Shown: positions 25,155-33,688 of the stretch, piece after piece
Position numbering within the stretch: position 1 is the stretch's first letter
How the letters are laid out: every line of letters begins with the position of its first letter
Origin: Paenibacillus alginolyticus DSM 5050 = NBRC 15375
GTDB taxonomy: Bacteria; Bacillota; Bacilli; Paenibacillales; NBRC-103111
DNA length: 64,000 bases
Assembly (NCBI RefSeq): GCF_000422905.1
Contig: NZ_AUGY01000040.1
Location: forward strand, 1 to 64,000
Reading direction: 5' to 3'
Translations under genes and position numbers: made by a program
The notes under the pieces: model-generated
Told to the model about the DNA's origin: nothing
Seen by the model: only the letters and a program-made list of their open reading frames with translations
The model's database searches: none

Positions 25155-27446
25155 TCAATAAGCAACAGCTGAAGTACTGCTGAATCGGCACCGATTCCCT
25201 TGCACTTTACACCCCAGCAAACCAGTTCCATCTAGCAGCTTCATGATTTGCGGAATAAACCACAACCTTACTTCGCTTGATCCGTTTCCCTGTATATACG
25301 TCGTTTCTTGAACCAAGTCTTTCCCTGTTTCCAGTTCGATAAGTGCCTGCATTCTAGCCATAAGTTTCGAATTATTACTGTGTAAAAGTAGAAAAATACG
25401 TAAATAGTCCTTATACGTCAAACTTAAAGCTGATGTAGTGATTTTGGCAGATAACTCTACAGATTCACCTTTTGTTAATTTATTCATATCTTGAAAAGCT
25501 TCCATCGCGCCTTCTGCAGCAGCAGCCAAGAACACGAGTAAGGGTGAGCCTATACCGAGCAACTCTTTTTTCGGATCAAGTAGTGATTCGACTGTGCGGA
25601 TCGCCATACGGAATGCGAACATTTCCGCATAAGCGGATGAAATATTAGCCCCGCAGGAAGAAAATCCATATAACAAATACTCTACCTCTTGATTTGCCAA
25701 CTTATGTGACCCTGGATTCACCAGTTCATTTGACAATTTGGGTTGACCCGCAGGGTCTTTTTCCAATCCATATGTTCGGTAATTAAATTTCGTTAGGGCA
25801 AATTCATTCACATAAAGCTCATTTCTCATCGATTCTGCCGCGTTATTAAACGCCTCAAGCATCCCCATCGCTTTGAAGCTAACAGGTTCTGGTTTCTCTA
25901 AATCATAAGCAATCTCGCTGCCAATCGTCGTATCTTGAGCATTAGCTTCTCTGTACTTTTGGTACAATCCTTTCTCACCTGCTGTTTGTCCTGCATCCCC
26001 CTGAACGCGGCTGTATAGTTCATTGTCAGTACTTATAGTACTCAGCAAGCTGCAAGAACCGATTGACTGCTTCGCTTGATCCAAAATGGCTTGTATCTTG
26101 TTTTTTTGCTGACGCTTATTCGCTGACGTTGCCTCATTTTTGTCCATTCTTGTTTTTTCCAAAACACTTTGCTGCTTATGAAATTCGCTAGATTCAGAAA
26201 AATAAGCATTATTCGCTAGGTTTGCTTTGCTAGTATTATCAGATGTGTATAAATATACGGAATTAATAACTTCTTGGAATGCAGTGAATAACGAAGTAAT
26301 GCTAGCTATAGCTGTCTGATACCTATAGAAATATTCATCACCCATAACAGGAACATTTTGAAACACTTCATAGACACCAGAGGTTCCACCTTGAGTTCCA
26401 CTAACCGAACTTTGATTTATCCCACTTAACTTCGTACGGATCTCGTCATTTCGCTGTTTTGCTAACCGTAGAATTGGTTCGATGGTTTGCTGAAATTGCC
26501 CAATTTCACTTCCTTTGGCCTGAACCTCCAGTTTCGTAGCAGCTAGGAGTGCAGCGTATTTAATGATCAGCTGTAGCAAAGCTTCTAACTCGTTTAACTT
26601 TTGAGCGACGACCTGTGCCTGAGAAGCTAGTAGTTGTTTTGACGCTGCGAGTGCTTGAATGCCTGCCACACCGTCAGGTCCAGCTTGACTTAGTGCTGCT
26701 ATTGAAATATCCAGATCCCTGATGGAATCTTGAATCGATCGCAGCTGATTTTTCACATTCTCGATTTCGTTCCTCACTTCATCTACTGTATGAATGCCGA
26801 TTTGGGCAGCTAATTCGTCTAATTCTTTAATGCGTTTTTGATAATAAGCATGATTTTTCGATATTTTTTCAATCAACTCTTCGCTGCTCTGCCATGCTTC
26901 ATCTAGCGCGCTTTCTCTTTGATCCATGAGCTTTTCAATCTCTGCCGCTTCTTTCAAAAACTGAGACCCAAGATGGAAAGGGGCTTTAGTCCCGCTTTTC
27001 CTGAACTTATCGGTAATCTCAAGTGTAAACTCGATGGGTGCCTTGATCTTCATATCCTCGAGCACCTGCCGCTCAAAAATCACATGACTGGCTAAAGTGT
27101 ACACCGGAGTAACACGCATACCTTTCTCTACGGGTCTTGTATCCACATAATGGAATGCGCCAGCCGATACTTGACTTGACAAATTACTTGCAAAAACGTT
27201 GCGGAATAACGCATCCGTTTTATCCTGCGAAATACCAAGACCATAAAGTCCCATCGCTTGCAGCTCTTTATCGTATGATGACATAACCGATCGGGTTGCC
27301 GCTTTGACTGCAGTTTCCGTCTCTTTTTCGGCCAGCTTCATTCTTGCGAAATCAATGAGGACGGCTTGAAATAAGAAAATCGGCACAATAATGAGAATCA
27401 GATAGACAGATACAGCACCTCTCTCTGAACGAACAAATTCCCTCAA
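25155..27446 (-). CDS. Large TadG-like protein with coiled-coil region
   Basis: 763 residues beginning with SERGAVSVYLILIIVPIFLF, a TadG/TadE-like N-terminus with one membrane helix. The rest is predicted to lie outside the membrane. Residues about 170-320 are strongly coiled-coil-like (many Glu/Gln/Lys/Leu heptads), followed by Ser/Thr/Asn-rich and helical parts. It is much longer than a typical TadE. The TTG start follows GGGGGGAG. A possible role is a long surface or assembly component of the pilus; this is inferred from position and shape only. Confidence 0.7.
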   Translation of the reverse strand: MREFVRSERGAVSVYLILIIVPIFLFQAVLIDFARMKLAEKETETAVKAATRSVMSSYDKELQAMGLYGLGISQDKTDALFRNVFASNLSSQVSAGAFHYVDTRPVEKGMRVTPVYTLASHVIFERQVLEDMKIKAPIEFTLEITDKFRKSGTKAPFHLGSQFLKEAAEIEKLMDQRESALDEAWQSSEELIEKISKNHAYYQKRIKELDELAAQIGIHTVDEVRNEIENVKNQLRSIQDSIRDLDISIAALSQAGPDGVAGIQALAASKQLLASQAQVVAQKLNELEALLQLIIKYAALLAATKLEVQAKGSEIGQFQQTIEPILRLAKQRNDEIRTKLSGINQSSVSGTQGGTSGVYEVFQNVPVMGDEYFYRYQTAIASITSLFTAFQEVINSVYLYTSDNTSKANLANNAYFSESSEFHKQQSVLEKTRMDKNEATSANKRQQKNKIQAILDQAKQSIGSCSLLSTISTDNELYSRVQGDAGQTAGEKGLYQKYREANAQDTTIGSEIAYDLEKPEPVSFKAMGMLEAFNNAAESMRNELYVNEFALTKFNYRTYGLEKDPAGQPKLSNELVNPGSHKLANQEVEYLLYGFSSCGANISSAYAEMFAFRMAIRTVESLLDPKKELLGIGSPLLVFLAAAAEGAMEAFQDMNKLTKGESVELSAKITTSALSLTYKDYLRIFLLLHSNNSKLMARMQALIELETGKDLVQETTYIQGNGSSEVRLWFIPQIMKLLDGTGLLGCKVQGNRCRFSSTSAVAY

Positions 27447-27460
27447 AAACTCCCCCCTTT

Positions 27461-28498
27461 CTAATTATGGATGACAACCACAATGCCTTTGCGCTCCAGC
27501 TCCTTACGAAATGAATTAGAAGGCATTCCTTTGCCGCTGGCATCTTTTTTGAAAAAGTGCCACACGATGCCTTTCACTTGTGCCCTTTCATCAAGGAGCT
27601 CTAAATCCTTTGGCAGCTGTTCAGTGCGAAGCTGAAATTCCGTCATATTGTAAAAAGCTTGATGACCAATACCTCGAGCATCCAGTGCATCAATTGTTCT
27701 GCTTTTTCCTGATGTTGTCTTCAAAATGACTTCTGTACCCCCCACCAATGATTTCAAGTATGCCGCGGCTTGACGCTCAGATTTTATCGTTACACTTGGT
27801 CCAGACAAGTTACCTTGAATAGGTTCTACAAGTGCATCTCTCGCCTTCTGAGGGGAAATTCGTCCTTTAATCGCTTTGAAATATGTACGTGTAATATCTG
27901 TTAATCGAATGAGTTCAACCGACTCCACAACATGTGAAACAGCCTTGCCAGTTGTTTGCTCAGAACCCAACCATCTCTTCAGCTGCGCCGGCATAAGAAA
28001 TGACTTTTTCAACTTCACCTCAACCTGATGGTCAAAAAGATAGTTGGCGTATTTGGCAGTTCCCGTCACACCCTGTGGTAGCAAAGCGGAGGAATTGGCA
28101 AGTTTGCTCTCCACGTGACCACTTGTACTGCCTGAGGGAATCAAGACTTCTGTTGTGCCACTCCCACTCAGCATTCCGAATAAATCTGATACACCATCGC
28201 GTGTAAGTCTCCAATAAAGACCATCTGTTTCACTAGGGTTAAAGTTTCCAGTCACCAGATCTTTGTGACTGTTATTCCAAGTAAAGGCAAGACGCTCAGC
28301 CGTAGTTCTCGCAAGCTGCTGAACAAATACGTTCTGATACGCATACATGCCCACAAAAAGCAGCGTAACCGTACAAAATAGAATCAGCGGAAATACAAGA
28401 GAAGCTTCTAACGTAAAGCTTCCGTCCTCATTAACACGGAGACTACGTAAACACCTATGGCGCACAGCTCGTTGTTGGACTAGGCGCACAAGGAACAA
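27461..28498 (-). CDS. TadE-family minor pilin / assembly protein
   Basis: About 345 residues. GSFTLEASLVFPLILFCTVT is a clear TadE motif (Gly, then hydrophobic with Glu). The mature part contains NWNNSHKD-like polar residues and a C-terminal tail ending KGIVVVIHN. The start codon is uncertain: the annotated TTG overlaps the Flp pilin gene by 44 bp and has no good ribosome binding site, so the true start may be a later codon close to the TadE motif. It lies between the Flp pilin and TadG-like genes. Confidence 0.72.
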   Translation of the reverse strand: MFLVRLVQQRAVRHRCLRSLRVNEDGSFTLEASLVFPLILFCTVTLLFVGMYAYQNVFVQQLARTTAERLAFTWNNSHKDLVTGNFNPSETDGLYWRLTRDGVSDLFGMLSGSGTTEVLIPSGSTSGHVESKLANSSALLPQGVTGTAKYANYLFDHQVEVKLKKSFLMPAQLKRWLGSEQTTGKAVSHVVESVELIRLTDITRTYFKAIKGRISPQKARDALVEPIQGNLSGPSVTIKSERQAAAYLKSLVGGTEVILKTTSGKSRTIDALDARGIGHQAFYNMTEFQLRTEQLPKDLELLDERAQVKGIVWHFFKKDASGKGMPSNSFRKELERKGIVVVIHN

Positions 28499-28682
28499 CC
28501 GCGCTGTTGTCTTTCAAATCAGAATTGGCATCACCAATTAGCTTCTGGAACCATGAGACGATCCACTTTCTGAAAATGATGGCTATAGCGACAAGCACAG
28601 CAACGATTAATAAAATCTCCAAAGTGCCTAATCCTTCTTCATCTTCCCAAAACTGTTTCAACCAATTTACCGCCGTTTTCAT
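28455..28682 (-). CDS. flp: Flp-type IVb pilin
   Basis: 75 residues. The N-terminal EDEEGLGTLEILLIVAVLV gives a Flp-like prepilin: a short basic/acidic leader, Gly before the cleaved region, the Glu at position 5 after it, and a long hydrophobic helix. This is the major pilin of the Tad apparatus, normally processed by the prepilin peptidase encoded two genes away. An unusual feature is the Cys-rich, Pro-rich tail (CAPSPTTSCAP). GGAGG precedes the ATG. Confidence 0.82.
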   Translation of the reverse strand: MKTAVNWLKQFWEDEEGLGTLEILLIVAVLVAIAIIFRKWIVSWFQKLIGDANSDLKDNSAVVPCAPSPTTSCAP

Positions 28683-28697
28683 CCTTACATACCTCCA

Positions 28698-29567
28698 TTA
28701 TTGTTTCATCATTAGTAAAGCTGGGGCCGCAACGATGACCATCACGACAACGAAAATGAGCACCATAGGAAATACAAGTTTTGAAGATGCTTCTTCACCT
28801 AATGTTCGTGACACTGCTTTCCTTCTTTGCCAAAGATCCAACGAGAGTGCATGAAGCGCAATTACAAAATCGCTACCGCCTCGCTTATAGTTCAGAAGAA
28901 GAGTAGATGTGAACAATGACACTTCATGAAGTGCGCAGCGTTTGCTGAAATCCTCCATTACTTTTGCAAAGGATACATTCATCTCCAGCTCATGAACGGC
29001 TTGAGCCAGTTCTTTATAGAGCGGTGTTTGCGCTTTATGCGGTCGGGCTTCTACACAGCGTATCCATGCCCGATTAACGGTCTCTCCTGCATTTACGAGC
29101 AGCACGATTGTACTCAATATTTCTGGTAATTCGAGAATCATCAGCTGCTGTTTCTTACGGATTTTCGCATCCAAATCACGCACCATGATCAAGGGAACGA
29201 GGGCTGCGGCTAGCAAACCAAATCCAAACAAAGAACTATCTCCACCAGCCAGAACGGCTAACAATGTTAAGATTACTAAGCATAATGTCGCGGCCGAGAT
29301 AAGCTCTGCTAGAAACCATTTACTGCCATGCGCAGCGAAGCTTCTCCCATGCAATGTAATTAATTTGTGATGTACTTTAGCCGTAAAATCGGGCCATTTT
29401 TCCATCAAATGGAGCTTGTCGACGAGCAAATAGCTATAAGGTAGCAGCAGTTTCATTTGAAACGGATATGTGTGAGATTTGATAATCTCAGCATATTGCA
29501 TGCGCCCCCATAGGAATAACAGAATACAAACGGCAATCTGGGAAATAAACAAAATCGTGATCCACAT
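28698..29567 (-). CDS. tadC: Tad pilus inner-membrane platform protein TadC
   Basis: 289 residues, a type II secretion F-domain protein. It has a membrane segment at each end and two in the middle (LISAATLCLVILTLLAVLAG, LLAAALVPLIMV), with a cytoplasmic helical domain bearing ELPEILSTIVLLVNAGETVN. Pairs with TadB to form the platform that TadA drives. AAGGTG precedes the ATG; two bases separate it from tadB. Confidence 0.87.
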   Translation of the reverse strand: MWITILFISQIAVCILLFLWGRMQYAEIIKSHTYPFQMKLLLPYSYLLVDKLHLMEKWPDFTAKVHHKLITLHGRSFAAHGSKWFLAELISAATLCLVILTLLAVLAGGDSSLFGFGLLAAALVPLIMVRDLDAKIRKKQQLMILELPEILSTIVLLVNAGETVNRAWIRCVEARPHKAQTPLYKELAQAVHELEMNVSFAKVMEDFSKRCALHEVSLFTSTLLLNYKRGGSDFVIALHALSLDLWQRRKAVSRTLGEEASSKLVFPMVLIFVVVMVIVAAPALLMMKQ

Positions 29568-29568
29568 G

Positions 29569-30441
29569 CTACACCTTGATATTCATTATTTTTTGAGTGA
29601 GTATGTAGCAAGCACCAAGCAGCAGCAAGCTTACTGACATGATAATGACGCCGCTGCCTGTGTAAAGAGGAACCATGTACTCCGGTGATGAGAACGCAAG
29701 CACGGCAACAATGACGATCGGAGCAAAGAGCAGCACTCTAGATTCAAAACGTTTCTGTGCAATCATCACGGAGATATCCTGTGATATTTCAAGCTTTTCG
29801 CCAATCACCGCAGCCGTTCGTTTCATGACCTCCACCAAATTGCCCCCCGTCCGCTTACAAGTTAAGAAAACGTCCGTGAAGCTTCTTACATCTTCTAGAT
29901 GACAGCGATCCGCTAAGTTTTTCAGAGCAGCTTCAATGGGCTCACCGTTCTCTACTTTTCGGCAAATAATACTAAATTCAATGACAATCAAGCATGCCGG
30001 ATCAGGATACAGCATTTTAAGATCTTCTAATGCCTCTCTAAACGCGGTTTCAATTGACTTTCCAACCGTCATGGAGGAGGATAGGCAGCTTAGTGCTTGT
30101 TTAAACTGTACATACAGTTTGTTTTTACGTAATTGAATTAATTGCTGCTTGCGTATATGAGGAAATGTGAAGCCTACCGCAGCCAATATTGCAGCTAGAA
30201 CGAAACTTTTGTAAAAAATATAACCTACAACGAAAGCTGGCAAGGCAAGCATCAGGAAAGCACTTACTTTTTCCTTGGAGGTTAGCTGATAATGGTTATA
30301 GTCAATTAACTGGTTAATTATAGAAGGTTGCTGGATGGGCCGAGATTCTGTTCTCTTAGTTGATCTTTTTCTTCGTTCCAAATACAAAAGAAAAAACCAG
30401 CTGAAAGCACCACACATGAGGAGAAGCAGCATAAGCTTCAT
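29569..30441 (-). CDS. tadB: Tad pilus inner-membrane platform protein TadB
   Basis: 290 residues with T2SS F-domain helices (QFKQALSCLSSSMTVGKSIE, VRSFTDVFLTCKRTGGNLVEV) and two membrane segments at the N-terminal half plus two at the end. Sits in the membrane as the partner of TadC. Its ATG overlaps the tadA stop by four bases, so translation is coupled. Confidence 0.87.
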   Translation of the reverse strand: MKLMLLLLMCGAFSWFFLLYLERRKRSTKRTESRPIQQPSIINQLIDYNHYQLTSKEKVSAFLMLALPAFVVGYIFYKSFVLAAILAAVGFTFPHIRKQQLIQLRKNKLYVQFKQALSCLSSSMTVGKSIETAFREALEDLKMLYPDPACLIVIEFSIICRKVENGEPIEAALKNLADRCHLEDVRSFTDVFLTCKRTGGNLVEVMKRTAAVIGEKLEISQDISVMIAQKRFESRVLLFAPIVIVAVLAFSSPEYMVPLYTGSGVIIMSVSLLLLGACYILTQKIMNIKV

Positions 30442-31700
30442 CCTGCATCACTCTCTACTTCGAAGTGTGCAAACCAAGCTGGCAGCTTCTTGCCTGCCAT
30501 TCGAATTTTGTGTATGTTGTGCAGTCGATTTCCAGTATAGACAAGCTCTCCAATAACCTTGCGATCCATCGTTTCCCCTTTTTCATCAAATAAGAAAAGG
30601 GGATGTAGTTGAACTTCACCATCCTTCACACCTAGCACCTCATGAATTTCTGTTACTCTTCGAGTACGATCACGAATTCTGCTCACATGAACCATTACAT
30701 CTAATGCAGAAGCAATTTGCTTACGAATGACGTCTACTGGAAGCGGGGCTCCACTGAGCACCATCGTCTCAAGTCGGCTGAGCATATCCACGGATGTGTT
30801 CGCATGCCCTGTGCTGAGAGAACCGTCATGACCAGTATTCATCGCAGATAGCATATCTAATGCCTCTGCACCACGGACCTCCCCAACAATAATTCGATTG
30901 GGACGCATGCGCAGCGAAGAACGAATAAGGTCTCGAATCGTGATCTCACCTTTCCCTTCCGTATTGGCATTTCTGGTTTCCATTCGCACCAAGTTAGGGA
31001 CAGTTTGTATCTGAAGCTCGGCAGAATCTTCAATCGTAATAACGCGCTCATGCGGCGGAATCCAGGCACTAAGTGCATTTAGAAATGTCGTCTTCCCTGA
31101 CCCTGTACCACCACCAATAAAAACATTAAAACCTGATTCAACCATCACTTGCAGGATTTCTGCTGCCTCCTCTGAAATACTTCCCATACCAATCAGATCC
31201 ACCATTTGCAGGGGCTTTTCCGGAAACTTTCGAATCGTCAAGGTCGGCCCGCTCAAGGAAGCAGGTGGAAGTACAATGTTGACCCTTGACCCATCGGGTA
31301 GACGCGCATCGACAATTGGCGTTGCTTGATTCACAATCCGGTTCACTTTAGAAACAATCATCTGAATGAGATCCTCTAGTTTCTCTGCACTTTCCAAAGG
31401 ATATGGATAACGCTCAACAGCGCCCTTCCTTTCGAAAAAAATACACTCATGCCCATTGACCATAATCTCTGTGACAGATGGATCATCGATCAGCGGTTGA
31501 AGGATATCCAAGCCTCGAAATGAATCGAATATTCGCTTTACTAAAGCTTGCATCTCAGTTGAGGTCCAGCCGTATTCTCCTGCTGCGCTGAAAACGGACT
31601 CCTCAATTAATTCAATTAATTTGACATCGCTGACCGTGCTGGAAAGATCAATCCTCTCCTTAATCTGCTGCTTCAAGATAAGAAACAAGTCATGATTCAT
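30438..31700 (-). CDS. tadA: Tad pilus assembly ATPase TadA (CpaF type)
   Basis: 420 residues of the secretion ATPase family. Visible motifs are Walker A IGGGTGSGKTTFLNAL, the Asp box VITIEDSAELQI, Walker B IIVGEVRGAEALDML and the His box STGHANTS. The N-terminal half has PSVTEIMVNGHECIFFERKG, a CpaF marker. It hydrolyses ATP to assemble the pilus. It overlaps tadZ by four bases (ATGA). Confidence 0.92.
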   Translation of the reverse strand: MNHDLFLILKQQIKERIDLSSTVSDVKLIELIEESVFSAAGEYGWTSTEMQALVKRIFDSFRGLDILQPLIDDPSVTEIMVNGHECIFFERKGAVERYPYPLESAEKLEDLIQMIVSKVNRIVNQATPIVDARLPDGSRVNIVLPPASLSGPTLTIRKFPEKPLQMVDLIGMGSISEEAAEILQVMVESGFNVFIGGGTGSGKTTFLNALSAWIPPHERVITIEDSAELQIQTVPNLVRMETRNANTEGKGEITIRDLIRSSLRMRPNRIIVGEVRGAEALDMLSAMNTGHDGSLSTGHANTSVDMLSRLETMVLSGAPLPVDVIRKQIASALDVMVHVSRIRDRTRRVTEIHEVLGVKDGEVQLHPLFLFDEKGETMDRKVIGELVYTGNRLHNIHKIRMAGKKLPAWFAHFEVESDAG

Positions 31701-32812
31701 GAAGCAACTGCCCCTTCCCTAACCGAAGAAGAATGACCTTTTCCCAAATGGATAGCTGTGAACATCTCATACGTCTGTTCTGAAAATAAGCCAGATTGCC
31801 AGATCTGCTCTGGGGTGCTTAAAACTTTCCACTCAGGAATATACGGAAGTTTATACGTGATGTCCTTGCCTAAACCTGAGAAATCATTCGTTTGCTTGCC
31901 TGTATATTTATTGATAACAAAATGTACATTCTGCAAGGATCCCATTTGTTTCGTTAGTGCCTCTGTTTTAAACAAATCATTCAAATCGTCCCGCACAATC
32001 CAGATGATATGATCACTGACATCCAAACTTTTTACAATTCTCTGATGCACAGAGGCTTCTAAATCAACAATGATGTAATCATACTCGTTCAACGAGATCA
32101 ATGATTCAATAAGAAGACGAACATGCTCGCCACTTATTTCTTGCATCTCCCTGATCTGATCTTTGGGAGTCAGATAATCGAGACGCAGCCTTGAATCGTG
32201 GGATTTTAGCAGCTGCAGCTTAGGTCCTAGTAAGTCAGGTGAACTTTTCATATAATATAAAAGCTGTGAAAATCGGCCTAAATCACCCTGTAACCACTGA
32301 GAGGCTGAACTGACCAACTCCAAACTAAGATAAAAAACTTGGTCTCCACGAAAAGACAACTGCTTCGCCAAATGAATGGCTGTCATCGTTTTCCCACTAT
32401 TCCCGCTGCTGCTATAAACAGATAGAACTTTAGTTCTTTTCGTCCCAGGAACCGCATCAAATCGATGCTTTTCCGTATAAAAAGCAAGTAGGCGCGATAT
32501 TAATTGATTCAGCGATTGAAAACGATATAAGAATGGAATCTTTGTCTCCGCTTCTTTGGAATTTGCAATTGTTTCACTCAAAATCATTTTGAATAAGGAT
32601 GTACTTCGATTCATCAACAGGGGAAAGTACGCCTCGGATAGTAATAAAACACCTTCTAATTGCTGATTCTCAAAGAAATCTATGACCAACTCTAGTTTCG
32701 AGAAAAGCTTCACCTGGATTCTCTCAGCGAACTCAGAAGACCGAATGAAGGCAGCGAGTCTCTCCGCGTAAAGGAAGTCATCATCTAAGACATAAAGTTG
32801 AATTTTACTCAT
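31697..32812 (-). CDS. Tad localisation protein, TadZ/CpaE-like
   Basis: 371 residues. The N-terminus looks like a receiver-type domain (LYVLDDDFLYAERL), followed by a MinD/ParA-like ATPase with a Walker-A-like SSSGNSGKTMTAIHLAKQL and IIVDLEASVHQR. CpaE/TadZ proteins place the Tad machine at a cell site. AGGAGG lies just upstream of the ATG. It follows the 30-residue membrane peptide by 20 nt. Confidence 0.85.
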   Translation of the reverse strand: MSKIQLYVLDDDFLYAERLAAFIRSSEFAERIQVKLFSKLELVIDFFENQQLEGVLLLSEAYFPLLMNRSTSLFKMILSETIANSKEAETKIPFLYRFQSLNQLISRLLAFYTEKHRFDAVPGTKRTKVLSVYSSSGNSGKTMTAIHLAKQLSFRGDQVFYLSLELVSSASQWLQGDLGRFSQLLYYMKSSPDLLGPKLQLLKSHDSRLRLDYLTPKDQIREMQEISGEHVRLLIESLISLNEYDYIIVDLEASVHQRIVKSLDVSDHIIWIVRDDLNDLFKTEALTKQMGSLQNVHFVINKYTGKQTNDFSGLGKDITYKLPYIPEWKVLSTPEQIWQSGLFSEQTYEMFTAIHLGKGHSSSVREGAVAS

Positions 32813-32832
32813 TCCTACCTCCTTTTTTTAAG

Positions 32833-32925
32833 TCATGAAACCATGGCATACACGCCACTGGCGATTAAAACTAAGCTAATAACGGTGAGCACAATCGCAA
32901 TGCGAATGGTCGTCTCAACCTTCAT
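32833..32925 (-). CDS. 30-residue single-span membrane peptide heading the tad operon
   Basis: A very short gene with GGAGG seven bases upstream of its ATG. The product starts MKVETTIRIAIVLTVISLVL and continues with one hydrophobic span to a TGA, so it is a single transmembrane peptide with a basic/acidic N-terminus. It precedes the tadZ gene by about 20 nt, which carries its own AGGAGG. It may be a small pilus-assembly or regulatory subunit; no family is recognised. The strong ribosome binding site and clean hydropathy support it as real. Confidence 0.65.
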   Translation of the reverse strand: MKVETTIRIAIVLTVISLVLIASGVYAMVS

Positions 32926-32951
32926 GCATCAGCCTCCTTCGCGATTCGGAG

Positions 32952-33008
32952 AAAACAAAAAAGCACGCGCCGATTGAGGAGATAAGATCTCCACGATCAG
33001 CGGTGCTT
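32952..33008 (-). terminator. Terminator after the thioesterase gene, just before the tad operon
   Basis: On the minus strand AAGCAC...GTGCTT with an inner GGAGAT/ATCTCC hairpin is followed by TTTTTTG. It leaves only about 25 nt before the ribosome binding site of the 30-residue gene, so tad transcription either begins here in a very short space or reads through this structure. Confidence 0.75.
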
Positions 33009-33068
33009 CCGCTTGTCCGATTTAATTTATCCAAATTGTACCACATTTTAACAGGAAATCAATCCCTT

Positions 33069-33581
33069 TTATTCCCAAGGGTATTTCATCGTGAAAAAGC
33101 TTGCTAACTTCTTACTTTCAACTCTTCGAATTCGTCTCATTTCTGCACGGTGTGGCGCCGATTCATGCAGCTTCTTCTCTTCTTCCGTTTCTGGAACCAC
33201 ATCTGGAACTTCAACTGGAACTTTGTTGTCATCGAGTGCAACGAATGTCAGGAAAGAGGTTGCGGCAATTTTTCTAGACCCTGTTTTCAAATCTTCGGTT
33301 ACGACTTTGACGAAAACCTCCATCGAGCTTTTGCCTGTCCATGTCACGAATGACTCCAAGCAAACCGAGTCTGACGTATGTATGGGCGACAAAAAGTCAA
33401 CAGAATCTGTTGAGGCTGTCACAACAGACCTCCGGCAATGTTTATGTGCCGCAATCGAGGCAATGTCATCAATATAGGACATCAGCTTTCCACCAAAGAG
33501 CGTGTTGTGATTATTTACATCGGTCGGAAAAATTCGTGACGTCTTGAAGCATCTGGATTCTCTAGCAAATCGTTGTTCCAT
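33069..33581 (-). CDS. Acyl-CoA thioesterase, hotdog fold (second copy)
   Basis: 170 residues, paralogous to the gene at 4938. It has DVNNHNTLFGGKLMSYID, VTASTDSVDFLSPI and ATSFLTFVALDDNKVP, the same family blocks. GGGGG precedes the ATG. Its C-terminus differs from the first copy (KLASFFTMKYPWE). It lies between the kinase gene and the tad operon, and is followed by a terminator, so it is probably not part of the pilus operon. Confidence 0.85.
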   Translation of the reverse strand: MEQRFARESRCFKTSRIFPTDVNNHNTLFGGKLMSYIDDIASIAAHKHCRRSVVTASTDSVDFLSPIHTSDSVCLESFVTWTGKSSMEVFVKVVTEDLKTGSRKIAATSFLTFVALDDNKVPVEVPDVVPETEEEKKLHESAPHRAEMRRIRRVESKKLASFFTMKYPWE

Positions 33582-33688
33582 ATGTATGACCCCCTATATC
33601 TGCATCAAAATGAAATATGACTCATCATAACACAATTAAAGCCGTTTGGTTATAACTTGAGTATTGATTTACAAAATTATTAAGGGGG

